From Diorhabda sublineata (lineage: Eukaryota > Arthropoda > Insecta > Coleoptera > Chrysomelidae), in NCBI RefSeq assembly GCF_026230105.1, contig NC_079476.1, positions 37,810,559 through 37,874,558 on the forward strand: a stretch of 64,000 nt of DNA. Reading direction: 5' to 3'. Both the position numbers and the translations under genes were made by a program. Shown one piece after another: positions 1 through 11,588 of this stretch. A model generated the notes under the pieces. The model saw nothing but the letters and a program-made list of their open reading frames with translations. It ran no database searches and had not been told where the DNA came from. The stretch's first letter is position 1. Each line of letters begins with the position of its first letter.

Positions 1-1
1 T

Positions 2-2328
2 TTTAATGGTAGTGAACCATTATCTAGGGTAGTCAAAATTAACCATGATGGTACATTATTAGCAACTGGTAAGTGGAATAAAGTAAAAAGAAATACATTA
101 TAATATGTAATTGAACAATATTTTAGGAGGTACTGATTGTGATGTAAGAATATGGAAATTTCCTAGTATGCAACCTTTATTCATTTTAAAGGCACATAAG
201 AAAGAAATAGATGATATAGATTTCAGTAGGTACGATAATTATATAATGACTGTTGCCAAAGATGGTTTAGCAGTTTTATGGGATTGCCTTACAGGGATGG
301 AAAGGACAAAACTTACATGGAAACAACCCGAAGGATCAAAATATTTATATAAAAGATGCAGGTAGGCTCTCAACTGCATTAGGAATACTCTAATTTTAGT
401 AATAGGATATTTGTGTGGTGTTTGAGATAATCATCTTTGAATTTATCCACCGAATATATGGACGGCTCTGAGTACCAGTAGACAAAGTCCATTTTTTAGT
501 TAACTACACTATAACATGCACCAAATATCTAGAATTTCAGTGTTCTGATAATATCCAGCAGGTAGCATCAGTTCTATTGCTTAGTGCCAGATTGTTATTT
601 TTTTTCAGAATACAAATCAACAAAGTCCAGGTGATCTTTTTTGCAAAACTGTGACAAGTGGCATTTATTATTTTAATAACAACACTGCTTATATGCACGT
701 CTGGGATGAGACTACTGGTGGAAGACGTCCTGAGGATCCAGTTTTGTACCCTTGGAAACATTGTATGAACATGCCAGAACATTCAGACATTCTGTTTTCT
801 ATCTCAATGCACTGAGCAAAAAGGGAATATAAAAACTAGCTTTACTCTACATAAACTTGTTCAAAATCCTCTATTGGATGTGGAAACAATTGATATGAAA
901 TTTATGATACCAGGTCACTCATTCCTTCTCAATGATACTGAATTTGGTGTAATAGAGAGAGTAAGCAATGTGCTAGGTGGCTGGTATAACATCATTAAAA
1001 CCGAAAAAGCCTCAGTTTGAAGTTGTAAGAATACAACATAAAGAGTTTTAGAGCACAAAATCCCTCAAAGATTCAATCAAAAACAGGAAAAAGGTCACTG
1101 GAGCTATGAAAATCGATTGAATTAATATATGGTGGTTGAGGTTTGAAAAAGGAACACCTTTTTAAATAAAAACTTCGACATATCGAAAAAGACCAGTGAA
1201 AAATTTAAGCCAGGAAAAACAGAACACAAAGGAATTTCAAAACAAGGCAGAACATGTTGTCCCTACTTCCTTACATACCACCTATTTATCAGGAATACTT
1301 CAGAAACCTTCCAGACAATCAGACAACTCATTGATCCCAAAAATGAAGCAAGTGAAAGAAATGAAACTGTTGATGAGTTTTTATATCAATCAACTTTTCC
1401 GTTTAACTAAGAAATGATATTTTCTTTTAATATTTTTAATTTAATCTCTAAGCAGATGTAGAAATAAGTATTAATAATACTTGGAAGTTGGTTTTCCTAA
1501 AACTCTTCAGAATACATTTGAAGTCCAAAAAATAGTATATTAAGGGTAAAATAGATGTAAGCTTTCTGTTTTTATCACCCTCAACTTTGTCTTGATAAAC
1601 ACAACCTTTGGCTAAAATTTAATGTTTGTAGGTTTGGAATTATTGAGGGACTTGATAAAAAATGTGCTCTATATACAATAGTAAATCCTACAGGTTTAGC
1701 CAAAAAGCAAAAATCTTATCTACAGCAATGGATACCAGAAGAGAACCTTTTAAAAAAAATGTTAGAGTTTGATGAAAGTTTGGCCGCTTTAGCAGTTAGA
1801 GATGATGGCAGATTTGTAGCTGTTGGTACAATGTTTAGTGGTTCTGTCTCAATTCACGTAGCATTTAGTTTACAGGTACATTTGAGACATTGCATTTCAC
1901 ACTAAATTACTAACCCCGTTTAATATCAATTTACTACATTTTTAACTTGCTTATAATTAAGATACGCAATCATGTGAAACATAAATACAAGTTTAATTAT
2001 TTTTTTATCTATTTTGTAGAAAATATCAACAGTTGTTGGAGCACATTCCATGTTCGTTACAGGTCTAGAATTTGTATCGGCGCAGAATACAAATCATTCC
2101 ATTAGTAGTGTAGTTGAAGCCGCAGTCTTGTCAATTTCAGTAGATAACCAATTGTGCATACATACAGTGCCATACAGAAGTATGTATTTGATATTAATTT
2201 TTGATACAAATCTAATTTTACATACTTCTTATTCGTTTTCAGAAACCATACCTTTGTGGATTGGAATAGTACTACTCATTTTTACGTTATTCTTGACATT
2301 TTTATTTTGTGCATATTTAGGGTTGTGA
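2..2328 (+). CDS. PREB: PREB/Sec12-like WD40 protein, 3' part of gene
   Basis: Sec12/PREB is an ER membrane WD40 protein that loads GTP on Sar1 to start COPII vesicle budding. The 5' end lies outside the window. Five coding exons are read: 2-68, 127-361, 1632-1875, 2020-2179 and 2243-2328 (TGA). All have GT and AG borders and phases that join cleanly. The joined protein shows LLATGGTDCDVRIWKFPS (WD blade), KAHKKEIDDIDFS, RCRFGIIEG, a later blade with VSIHVAFSLQ, AHSMFVTGLEF, and a C-terminal hydrophobic segment of about 22 residues after TIPLW, which fits the single ER anchor of the family. These match the order of motifs in animal PREB. The 1.27-kb intron at 362-1631 holds a decayed mobile element. 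The gene converges on MED15. Identification is firm; the N-terminal half is missing only because of the window edge. Confidence 0.93.
605..1417 (+). mobile_element. Decayed repetitive-element coding remnant in PREB intron
   Basis: Inside the third PREB intron a broken reading frame gives AYMHVWDETTGGRRPEDP, then after a stop and frameshift FMIPGHSFLLNDTEFGVIER, then WWLRFEKGTPF. These phrases are typical of a multi-copy insect protein family, probably mobile, often left as 'uncharacterized' and possibly the DUF7869 type. Stops and frame changes show that it is dead. It lies in the same orientation as the host gene. Family naming is from memory and not searched. Confidence 0.5.
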
Positions 2329-4297
2329 TGTTACATTATTTAATAAGAATAATTTATATATAATATATATATAAAAAAAATAGGATGATTTTTTTTAAAT
2401 AGTTCAAGTACTTTTTTAATACGTTACGTGGGAATACGATAAAGTTAAATTGACACACTTTTGACTTGAAATATTACTGACTGAAGGACGGAAAATTGAG
2501 GAACTTCGTTCAAAATATTTGTTGATAAACAAAAATTGGGCAATTTATTAAATATAATTTTAAAAAGTATGATAGTATATTTTTTTATTATGTCCAATCA
2601 CATTTATTCTATGCTGTGGCACACCAAATGCTCAATTAAAATCCAAAATGGCTATCGAATAAAATTATTTCATATCTATGACTCTGTTCGCTTGTTGTTT
2701 ATCTAGCATCTGAGATTATTTCCAAAATGTCTTTTCCAAAGTATTATCCGCGGTAACAAGGTGTTCTATGACTAGAAGATACAAAGTTTCTTTATTAGAT
2801 GCTCATGGCCAGCTGTATATTCGATCGTTCCTCCGAATCCGCTGGGTTCTACTGCAGGTACAATTTTACGTCTTTCCAGCCATCTCTATGTTCGATAGGC
2901 GTTCTTGTTCTCTTAACAGGCTTTACCTGGACCTCCGGGTTGGAAGCCCTGGATGGAGGAGTGTTGAAAGTCCAGGCAATCTTAGGATCTGGAGTCGTTA
3001 AGCTCTAAACCGTCTCTGCATTGCTTTTCTTTTTTTCTTCGCACCACTAATGTTAATGCTTTTGAGCACTGGTCAAAGCTTCGACGAGGGGTAGTAGGTT
3101 GCGTGGTCAATATTTGCTCAGACCCCTTTGGGGGAATAGGAAGATTTGCCTTAGTTCCTACTCTTGGAATTTCGCCAGATTTCCCACAGGCATTATTGGC
3201 AATATCTAATTAGGGCTCAGGTACCATTCATCCTTCGACAAGATGTTTCCGCCTTGGATTAAACCCATAAAAATGAGATTTATTTTGCACCGGTCCCCAT
3301 CCTCAAGCGCATGAATAAGGTAAACTTCAAGGTCCAATAGCTCTAGGGGGGGAGAGGTACCAGTAAAATATTTTTTTGTTAAGAATATTGGCCTTCCTGA
3401 TTCTTGAAAGTAGTTTTTGGCAAGATCATTTAGTTTCCTAATAGCTTTAAATTAAAAATGGGATGCAGGATGCATCCACAAATCTTTTGATGACAAATAT
3501 ATCAGCCTGAAAGAGGATTTTAGTGAAAGTAAACATTGGATACCATGGATGTTAAACCATCGGTGTACTTTTTGATGGTATTTTTTTTGAAAGGTTTCCA
3601 ATATTTCTTTGTACTTAACATTATGGTAAAATCTTGTGAATGCTCATATGTTACTGAGAAAATTCTTGAGATGACAAGATCAATGTTTCCGGTCTCAGTA
3701 CTAAAAATAGGGAAGAGAGGCAAATTTCCAGCGAAATTCCAGACTACACCACAGTAATGCTTTTCACTTAAGCTTTTAGTACATGATTAAAGTAAATTTG
3801 TTAATCCTGGAAACTAAAAGCTTTTAATAAATTTTTATTTGTATACAACTTCGTACATTTAAAAAAATTTACACATAATAATTCCAAACTTTATAAAAGT
3901 AATTTTTATATTTTTTTGTTTCTTTGAGTAAATTAGATGAGAATTTGTGATAAATTGTTTGAAATATTGTAAAAACTTTCATACTACTAATTTTAGGTAA
4001 GAAACATTTAAAAAATTGGAAAATAAGAGACTTTTCCATGCGATTATTCCTCCCTAAAAATTCACTCTTACTCAAAAATTTTCTTACCCTGTTTTTCACA
4101 ATGTAACAGAATATAAATTGAGTTTTAGGAACTGCCATTATTAATTGTACCAGTTAATTCCCTTCTAGTATTTTGGTTTGTTCTTGTCAAAACCAACAAG
4201 ACTGAGTAAAACACATCGGACTCAATTACATAATACCTATATCAATTTCATTGTGTTTTATATATTTGTTTGGTAAAAAACACTAAAATACTCAAAT
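2329..4297. other. Convergent intergenic interval between PREB and MED15
   Basis: About 2 kb between the stops of two convergent genes. It must hold both 3' UTRs. The stretch 2700-3350 is locally GC-richer than its surroundings and has short overlapping open frames on both strands, which looks like an old element remnant, but no protein motif could be named. The small frames at 3520-3757 and 3869-4138 show no recognisable domain and are probably chance. Confidence 0.5.
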
Positions 4298-7200
4298 TCA
4301 CATCCCCAGCATAACGCTCAGATCACTAACAGGCACATTCTTAGGTGCCGAAGCTTGTCTCACACTCATCTCCCAAGTATCCAGCAATTGAGACACAGAA
4401 AAGTATTTCGGTAACTTCTTTATCCTTGCTAGAAGAGCAGTTTGTACTGCAGACAAAAAGGCGGTTGCATTATATTCGTGTGATGCCATATGGCAAGTGG
4501 GAGATGTTTTAGGATAATCTTCAGGTACAACTAAAGATACTGGAGGTACGCAAGGTAAATGTTTGTCATCTAACCAACAAATTAATTGGATGGATTTAGA
4601 ACCAGGTTGTTGGTTGGGATCTAAGGAGACTTTGAATCGTTGATCCAAGCGGGCTATTTCTCCTTGCAAGACGTCCGGTATATCACTAGTCGGTTCTTCG
4701 TGTGCAACCTTTTTCAATGAAGGGACAAGTCTGAAAACAATAATCAACATTAAAGAGAAAAATTATGTTGAGATTAATTTACTTGATTTCTGGTCCGAAG
4801 AGGGCATCCATGGTAGGCCCGAAAGTTCGATGTAAAGTGTGATTGATAACAGGACTCTGTAAATTATTACTAACGGCATCTAGTAATGGATGGAAAACAT
4901 GCGGTTCTTTAAAAGGTAACTGTGTACTGGTAGGTGGAACGCTGCCATCTCCCCTACGGCACCCGATTTTTTCTAAGACAATTTCGCATTTTATAAGAGT
5001 ATCAAGTGGTGTTCGTTGATGGGGGTTGGTTAATATCTCGAGAAGTTTCTTCATTTTAGTCATTTTTTCGACATCTACAAAAATTGATTTAATCATTTAA
5101 ATTGATAAATAAGAAAATTATAAAGGACTCACCATCATTTCCCAACTTGGCAATCATCTTCCTGAGAGGATCAATGTATTTACTTAACTGCCTAACTTTT
5201 TCTCTATAAGCCTGCTCATCCGTCATGGTTCCTCCAGCCATTGGACTTTGAGTTGGTTGACCTGGAGTATTCAATGAACTACCAGGACTCGGTGCCATAC
5301 CTACAGATCTAGGTGGTCCCACGCTTCCTACCATATTCATTTGAGATCCGGGTGATGATGCCAAAGCTGGAGAAGCTACCGGAGGTTGATTAACTAGTCC
5401 GGGAGATTGGACAGAAGAGGAAGGACTTTGATTAAACATCTGATTTGGAGTCGGCTGGCGGGGAAAGTTAGGGTTGATTTGGTTGATTATCATTTGTTGG
5501 GATTTTTGTTGTGGTAGTTGATTCATGTTACCTAAAATTAAACTGATGTAGCATATACATATTGGAATATCAAATAAGTCTTTCATAATAGGAATTTTGG
5601 CTCACAATATGTTAGATTCAATTTAAAATTAATTATAGATGGTTTTATTTGCAAACATGACTCTTCGGGGTTTTAATTTAAAAGTTATAAATAAAGTGAA
5701 AATATGAATACATCAATATATTCATATTTTCAAGCCTTACCCATCATTTGATTCTGTATTTGATTTGCCATACTGCTAGACATTTGCATCTGTCCTGGTA
5801 ACTGTCCAGACATCTGTCCGGGCATTTGGTTCGTCATCTGATTTTGAACAGCAGTCTGCATCGGTCCACCTAAATGACCAGTCATTTGGTTCATCGTATT
5901 ATTCTGCATTTGTTGTAGCCTTATTTGATTTGCCATTTGGTTACTCATCTGAGTGTTAGCCATTTGTCCACTGTTAGGTGGCATGTTCATATTCTGTCTG
6001 TCCTGTAATTCCATAAATGTATTTTCTCCAGAAAAAAATTCAAAGTTCTATAGTATTATACAACTAACTACTTGGAATCGAAAAATGTGAAATGTATGGA
6101 AATGAACCTGTGAAAGAAACTATCAGAAATTTTACATATTGATTCATTGTGATAGTCAACCAGCTATCCAACAACTGAGTGACAAGGGACAGAAAAATTA
6201 ATTAAACAAGAATAATAATCACTTTAGTGCCCTAGTCTTACAGGAATCAATGGATATAAGGGGCCAATATTTTCTCAAGGATAAGAGCATGAACGTGTTT
6301 TAATGGCTCATGAGGAAATTGAAAAACAAGCACTCTGGAAGTGGATCAAAAAGTTATTCCGAAAATTTTATACCCATAGATTCAAAAAGTATGTAGATCT
6401 TAATAAAACTAAAATTAGGGGTAAAAAATGACCTAACAAGAAGTAACTTTTTTTCGGGATTTAAAATGGAAGAAGTGATGGGTTAAGAAATAATATTGAA
6501 ATCCGGTTCCGAGAGCTTATGGTAGATGAAATTTTAATTCACATTCATCTGTATTGTTGAAAACCTGTACTTGACCATTAAATGAGTCAAAAATTGACAT
6601 TGATTATTCATCAAGCTAGGTTTAAGGGTGGTAATTTCCTTAAATTGTGGTGTACTGATAATATGAAACAAATTAGAAAAATTGGGGGTAAAAAATGACC
6701 TAGCATGCAAAAAGTAACTTTTTCCAGGATTTCGAATAAAACAAGTGACAGGACAAAAAATAATATTGATATATATACTGTACCTCTTATATATTTACCA
6801 GTACAGAAATAAAAAAAAATTATAATTCATCTACAAACAAATTTTTGAAATTTATATAATAACAATATTTAAAAATGAAAAATATTTTCATTGATAGATT
6901 ATATCGTCCACAGTTATTTTGTATGTATATCTGTATAAAATCAATCTACTTCTACTTACTGCTGCTTCAAGGAAACACTACTATCTCATGAGATTAGATT
7001 TATCAGAAACTGACAAGTGTAAATTCTGTGGGAAGAAATTCCACATTACCTGAATGCTGAAAGAATGGTTAGTAATTGCAAGCATGGACAAAAATTAATG
7101 GATAAGAAACCTGTAGAAGTGAAGATTTAATTTCCAAGAAGCCAGTAGAGTTGACCAGATAGGTCTAAATAAAATAAAAACTCTGAGGGATATGGAAGTT

Positions 7201-9790
7201 TTTGCTAGGAATAGAGAAGTATGAAAAAAAGTAGGTGAAAGACATAAGAGTACCAATCTGCCTCTAAAGATAAGCCAGAAGAAGAATTTGTTTAATGTGT
7301 TTTTCTAATCAAAATACCAGTTTCAATGAAACATTTTGTATACTATAATTTTTTTAATGAAAATAACATTAGAAAAAAAGTATCATCTCAGTTTTTCCAG
7401 TGTTTCAGATATTTTTTCCAAAATATTACACTTCTTATTTTTGATTTCTATCAATTTATCAAGCTTCTTCAATTTCTCTTTTTGATAACTCTTCATAATT
7501 TCCAATTTTTCCTCATAATATTTCTTTTTAATTTTGTTTTCCTCGCTAGTTATACTCTTGATTCTTGCTACGTCGGTGGCTATTTCTGTATCTTTCGTTT
7601 TACTTTTATGATCAAATTTAATAGTTTCATTACTCTTTCTTTCTATCAGACTTTCCGTTTCCAGTTCTTCAACTATAATAGCCAAAGCATCTCCGTTCTT
7701 TTCATCATTTATCATTTCATCAAGTTCAAATTCATCTAATTCATTTATACAATGAATTTTGAATGAACCAGAATTTTTTTGCTGTTCAACATGTTTAATA
7801 CTGTTGTTATTTTTCATCATACTGTTGTTATTATTATTAGTAGAAATATTTACTGACGGTCCATTTACTTTTCTCTTTGATCGACTATAAAGATGGTTTT
7901 AAACGAGAGAAACATCATATTTGCAACTTGGAGCTATTAAAAAAATAATCCACTTTATCCATAGAAAAACAAATAAGATGAGTACTTAAATCTGTTAGGA
8001 TCACAGACATAAGATTCTTAACCAAGTCTGTTGATCCAATAAAGTTGTTAAAAATTAGAAAATGATTCAGATTGATGTAAAAAAAATGTTCAACAATTTA
8101 TATTGATGTATCTAAAGTACATGTACATTTTAAATGAAATTTTTTAACAATAGATAATGAAATAAATAATTATCTAGATAAAATTATAGCGAAATGTAAT
8201 TGAAAACAACTCTTAAGGTCTTTTTACAAAGTCATATCAGTATAGTTCTTCAGTTCCTGTTCTACTTCTTTCACTATCTTCAACCTTTTAATTTCTTTGT
8301 TATAGGTTGATCGTAGGTTATCGATTTTTGCTTTGACTATGGCGTTTGTAGCATTTTTGTCATATTCTAGGTATTTTTCCAACATAAGCACTTATGCAGC
8401 CTTCTTTTGAGTCCTTTTTGTTCCACAGACATGGACATGCTTTATAAATGTCAATAAACCCCTTGCAACAAATTCATGATCCTTTGACATATTTTTACAA
8501 CCAAAGTTCAGTTCTCTGTCTGAGTTTGAGTTTCTTTTCAGTTATCATCTTTCTCAACTGAGAACTGATATGAACTTGTAAAAGGACCTTTATAGTTTGA
8601 AATATGTCTGCAGCAATACATCAAACTCACATCATTAAGCCACCAATAAATTTCTAAATACAATAAAAGTTAGAATTAAAAATACCATGTTTTGTTTATA
8701 CATATAAGTACATACCTGCATAGGCATGTTCCCAGGCATACCCATCATCATTTGCTGATTAGGGCCCCTATTTAATGTTTGCAAGAGATTTGTGGCAGGA
8801 GCTTGTTGTGGACCACCCATTTGTGCAGTCTGTTGACCCATGGCCATCATAGAATTTCTAGTACCTTGACTAGCTAAGTTTTGCAGAGCGTTGATTGGGT
8901 CTGGCATACCGGGCCCAACTTGTCCTTGTCCTGGCACTGACATACCACCCCCTTGTTTGGGTTCTATTAAAAATAAAACATTTTCTGGTTCTTATTACGG
9001 GACTTTGAAGGGAATATGTAGAATTTGAAATAAATCGGTGGTGAATTTTCATGTATCAGAAAATTCAAGATTGGAGACACTCTTTATACCTAATTGTTTT
9101 AACAAAAAAAAAACAGCAGATTTCAACAATGATAAGGACCGGCTATAAAGAGGTATTTTAGAACTTTCTAGGGACATAAATAAAATATTAATGATACATA
9201 TACCTTTTCAATTTTTAATTAATGATAAGATAAAAATTGTAAAACTCTTAATTTATAGCGTGAAGTAATTGATAAAATGAATTAAATTTCAATTATTTAT
9301 ATAATATTCACCTTTATCCAAAAATTTAAAAAATCACTCAAACTTCCAATTTACTTGAATTTACAAAAATACTAATTACTGTCATATTAAAAACAAACTC
9401 ATATTATTTCAAATTAATATTTTTTATTATTTGTGTATACTTTGCAAGATCAATATATCTTTGAAAGCCAGGAAAGAAACATATTTTGGTATTTATCAAT
9501 TACTTACTCATTTCTCTAACATGTAGAATTAATCTAGCAACGAATCCTAGGTACTCTTCCTTATTTTTAGCTTTTTGAAAGACATGATTTTCCATTTCTA
9601 TGCTATTTCTAGACGTGTTCATACCAGATTGCCTGATAGCTTCGTCACTATAAATTTAAAAATATTGATTATTAAAAATCAAACTGTTTTGTTGAAGTGC
9701 ATATAGAAATTTAACCAATTTTGATACTTACATTTTGGCAACAACACTTTGCCGGAATGTGGAGGTTCTCCAAGAATTTTCGTCAGTCAT
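4298..9790 (-). CDS. MED15: Mediator complex subunit 15 (ARC105), KIX-domain coactivator
   Basis: MED15 is a Mediator tail subunit; its N-terminal KIX domain binds activators such as SREBP and SMAD partners. Coding exons on the minus strand: 9732-9790, 9508-9647, 8716-8963, 5741-6002, 5133-5531, 4783-5074 and 4298-4730. All splice sites and phases agree and give 610 aa. Residues 1 to about 70 form the KIX domain, beginning MTDENSWRTSTFRQSVVAKI and continuing with MENHVFQKAKNKEEYL and FVARLILHVREM. The middle is rich in Gln, Met, Asn and Pro. The C-terminal third, with MIAKLG, HPLLDAV, FGPTMDALFGPEIK and a final DTWEMSVRQ, matches the conserved ARC105 end. The 2.7-kb intron 6003-8715 holds dead elements. 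The chosen ATG (9788-9790) gives the usual short N-terminus before KIX. Length is somewhat below fly and human forms, as expected for a variable Q-rich centre. Confidence 0.95.
6406..6770 (+). repeat. Imperfect direct repeat of about 100 bp in MED15 intron
   Basis: Copies at about 6406-6502 and 6669-6770 share GGGGTAAAAAATGACCTA, then AAGTAACTTTTT, then GTGA and AAATAATATTGA in the same order and spacing. This is an internal duplication or two ends of one old element. Confidence 0.7.
6955..7195 (+). mobile_element. Non-LTR retrotransposon C-terminal remnant
   Basis: The + strand reads HYYLMRLDLSETDKCKFCGK in one frame, followed by broken frames. The pattern of a short helix, then LSETDKCKFCG, resembles the segment that follows the RNase H domain in Jockey/I-like elements. 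It is short, frameshifted and sits antisense in a MED15 intron. Confidence 0.5.
7383..8490 (-). pseudogene. MADF (Myb/SANT-like) DNA-binding protein remnant
   Basis: Read on the minus strand from 8490, the sequence gives MSKDHEF, then FIDIYKACPCLWNKKD, then after a frameshift AIVKAKIDNLRSTYNKEIKR. That succession (a short helix with PxLW, then KI.NLR..Y.KE) is the MADF domain signature. A second open block at 7383-7820 (145 aa) ends in a charged helix with YYEEKLEIMKSYQKEKL and ILEKISETLEKL, the usual C-terminus of insect MADF/zeste-like proteins that often travel with Harbinger-type transposons. Stops and frameshifts separate the blocks. It lies in the same orientation as MED15, inside its large intron, so it is either a dead host-gene copy or part of an old transposon. 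Confidence 0.6.
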
Positions 9791-10539
9791 TTTTATTTAT
9801 GAAAATTCACACAAAAAAATAATTTTATGATTGTAAATATTATATCCCCACAAAAACACCCCAAAATTGAAAACTAGAAAAACTATGTTTTTTTCATTAT
9901 CAGTTTATAGTTCAAAGTTTTGTTTCTGTTTAGAAAAATATTTTGACATAATATGTTAATGCCAACACTACAAGGATACTCGTATTCTATTATAAATCAT
10001 AGATCACTTCTCATGTAGATCTGTATATCCATCTTTATTTAATACCGCAAGCTAAAAAGGTATAGATGCCTTCTACAAAAAGATGTTATGATTTCACAAG
10101 AAAAGAGCGCTAAATTCAAATTAAAATTTTAGTACCTAACTGATTATATATTTTATGATATAAATAATTAATATGGCACTATTAATAATACCAAGATAGT
10201 TTGAAAAATGCCCAATATGAGTAGACAATGTTATAAGTTTATGTAACAAGTGTGTAAAGTAGCCTTGTTTCGACGGATGTTAATATCACATGAGTCGAAA
10301 AAAGGCATTTACACACGAATTGTATACAATATTTTTTCTATTAGCGAAAATTTCATCAAAATGCAGAAATTTAATGGTAATTTTCCTTATAAAATGTATT
10401 GAACATTTTAATCAAGATAAGAACAAATTAACAAAACAAAGAAGAATTTTTATTATTAAATTTGTCAACTCTTCTCTTCGGCATGTATAAATGCCACCTA
10501 AAAATAATTATTACTACATAAGTAGAACAATTAAAAATG

Positions 10540-10612
10540 GCAAGCTCAATTTGAACCTGGAACCTCTCGCATGTGAGCCTGGTTCTCTAGCCACTACACT
10601 ACGAAGATCTTA
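10540..10612 (-). repeat. tRNA-derived sequence (SINE head or tRNA pseudogene)
   Basis: On the minus strand the segment contains TAGTGTAGTGG, which fits the Pol III A box, and about 30 nt later GGTTCAAAT, which fits the B box. Wording and spacing resemble an arthropod tRNA-Val-like gene. The acceptor and anticodon stems do not close properly, so a functional tRNA is unlikely. Adjacent sequence at 10613-10720 repeats short TTTACGTACTA and CTTAAAGTA words, as in a SINE body. Confidence 0.55.
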
Positions 10613-10874
10613 ATAAAATGTTTTTTACGTACTACTGCTTAAAGTATGTTTCTTTACGTACTAGATCTTAAAGTAAAGTTTCACACACTCGAAAGAGTGT
10701 TTAAAATATGTACTTTACGCACAACAGCTATTTAGCAATATTTATAATGCCCGGACACTATAGATTTGACTTGTCATTATATTTCCCTGATTAATAACGT
10801 GGTCCATAACATAAATAATAAGGGAGTAGATAAACTGGTAATTATTTGCTTATTTTGTAGAAAGAATATTAGAT

Positions 10875-10928
10875 ATTATTATTATTATTATATTATTAGA
10901 TATTATTATTATTATATTATTAGATATT
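10875..10928 (+). repeat. ATT/TAT trinucleotide microsatellite
   Basis: Runs of TAT and ATT interrupted by AGA, in two blocks separated by TATTAGA. Confidence 0.85.
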
Positions 10929-11588
10929 AGAGTTTATTTCAGCCAATTCAAGTGAAAATATTCAAAGAACTTTCGATGGTGATTGTAACAAGGAGTTAGG
11001 TTAGGTTGGGAGTTTGACCCCTATAACTGAAATTATGGAACAATTTAGTGAAAATGATCCAAGTTTTGACAGGAGTTCAAAAGTAAGACTGGGTGTTATA
11101 GATGGTTTATCCACTTATCAGCTTCTGACAGAATGAAAAGTAAAACGAAAACTACATTAGATGTCTTTATGGCAAAATGCAAAAAATTGGAAATACAAAA
11201 TAGACTGTTTGATCTGATTTAAAATTTTACTTGTTTTCAAAAGTAAATTCGTTTATATTATTTTTATTATTGTGAAAAATAAATATTTGGTTTTATTTAA
11301 AAAAAACAACCAATTTTCTATCCTTCTTCCCCAAACCCCATATGTGTTAGGATAGCCTCATTTAGGGCTGTTTCACATTAAGCCCTACTATGATGGAATG
11401 TATCCTCCATGTATATGATATTTCTAATGTACCTTTTCATTTCTATAAACCCCGAGTCTATTTAAATAATATTTAATAAATAACTCCCTGATTACGTTAT
11501 TTATTGAAAAAATACACACTTTTCTAAAAATAAAAAAATTTATTGACTATAAAAAATTACAATAAGTAAATATTAAATATATGTGCCC

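Larger units (their letters stand above)
9791..11588. other. Intergenic interval between MED15 start and RPB7 end
   Basis: This stretch contains the MED15 promoter side and the RPB7 3' UTR. A tRNA-like repeat and an ATT microsatellite are listed separately. No coding motif was recognised; 11060-11230 has a weak phrase (TKTTLDVF) like the tail of a CENP-B-type transposase, too short to call. Confidence 0.5.

Noticed and set aside
10540..10612. Functional tRNA gene
   Set aside because: A and B boxes are present, but acceptor and anticodon stems do not form.
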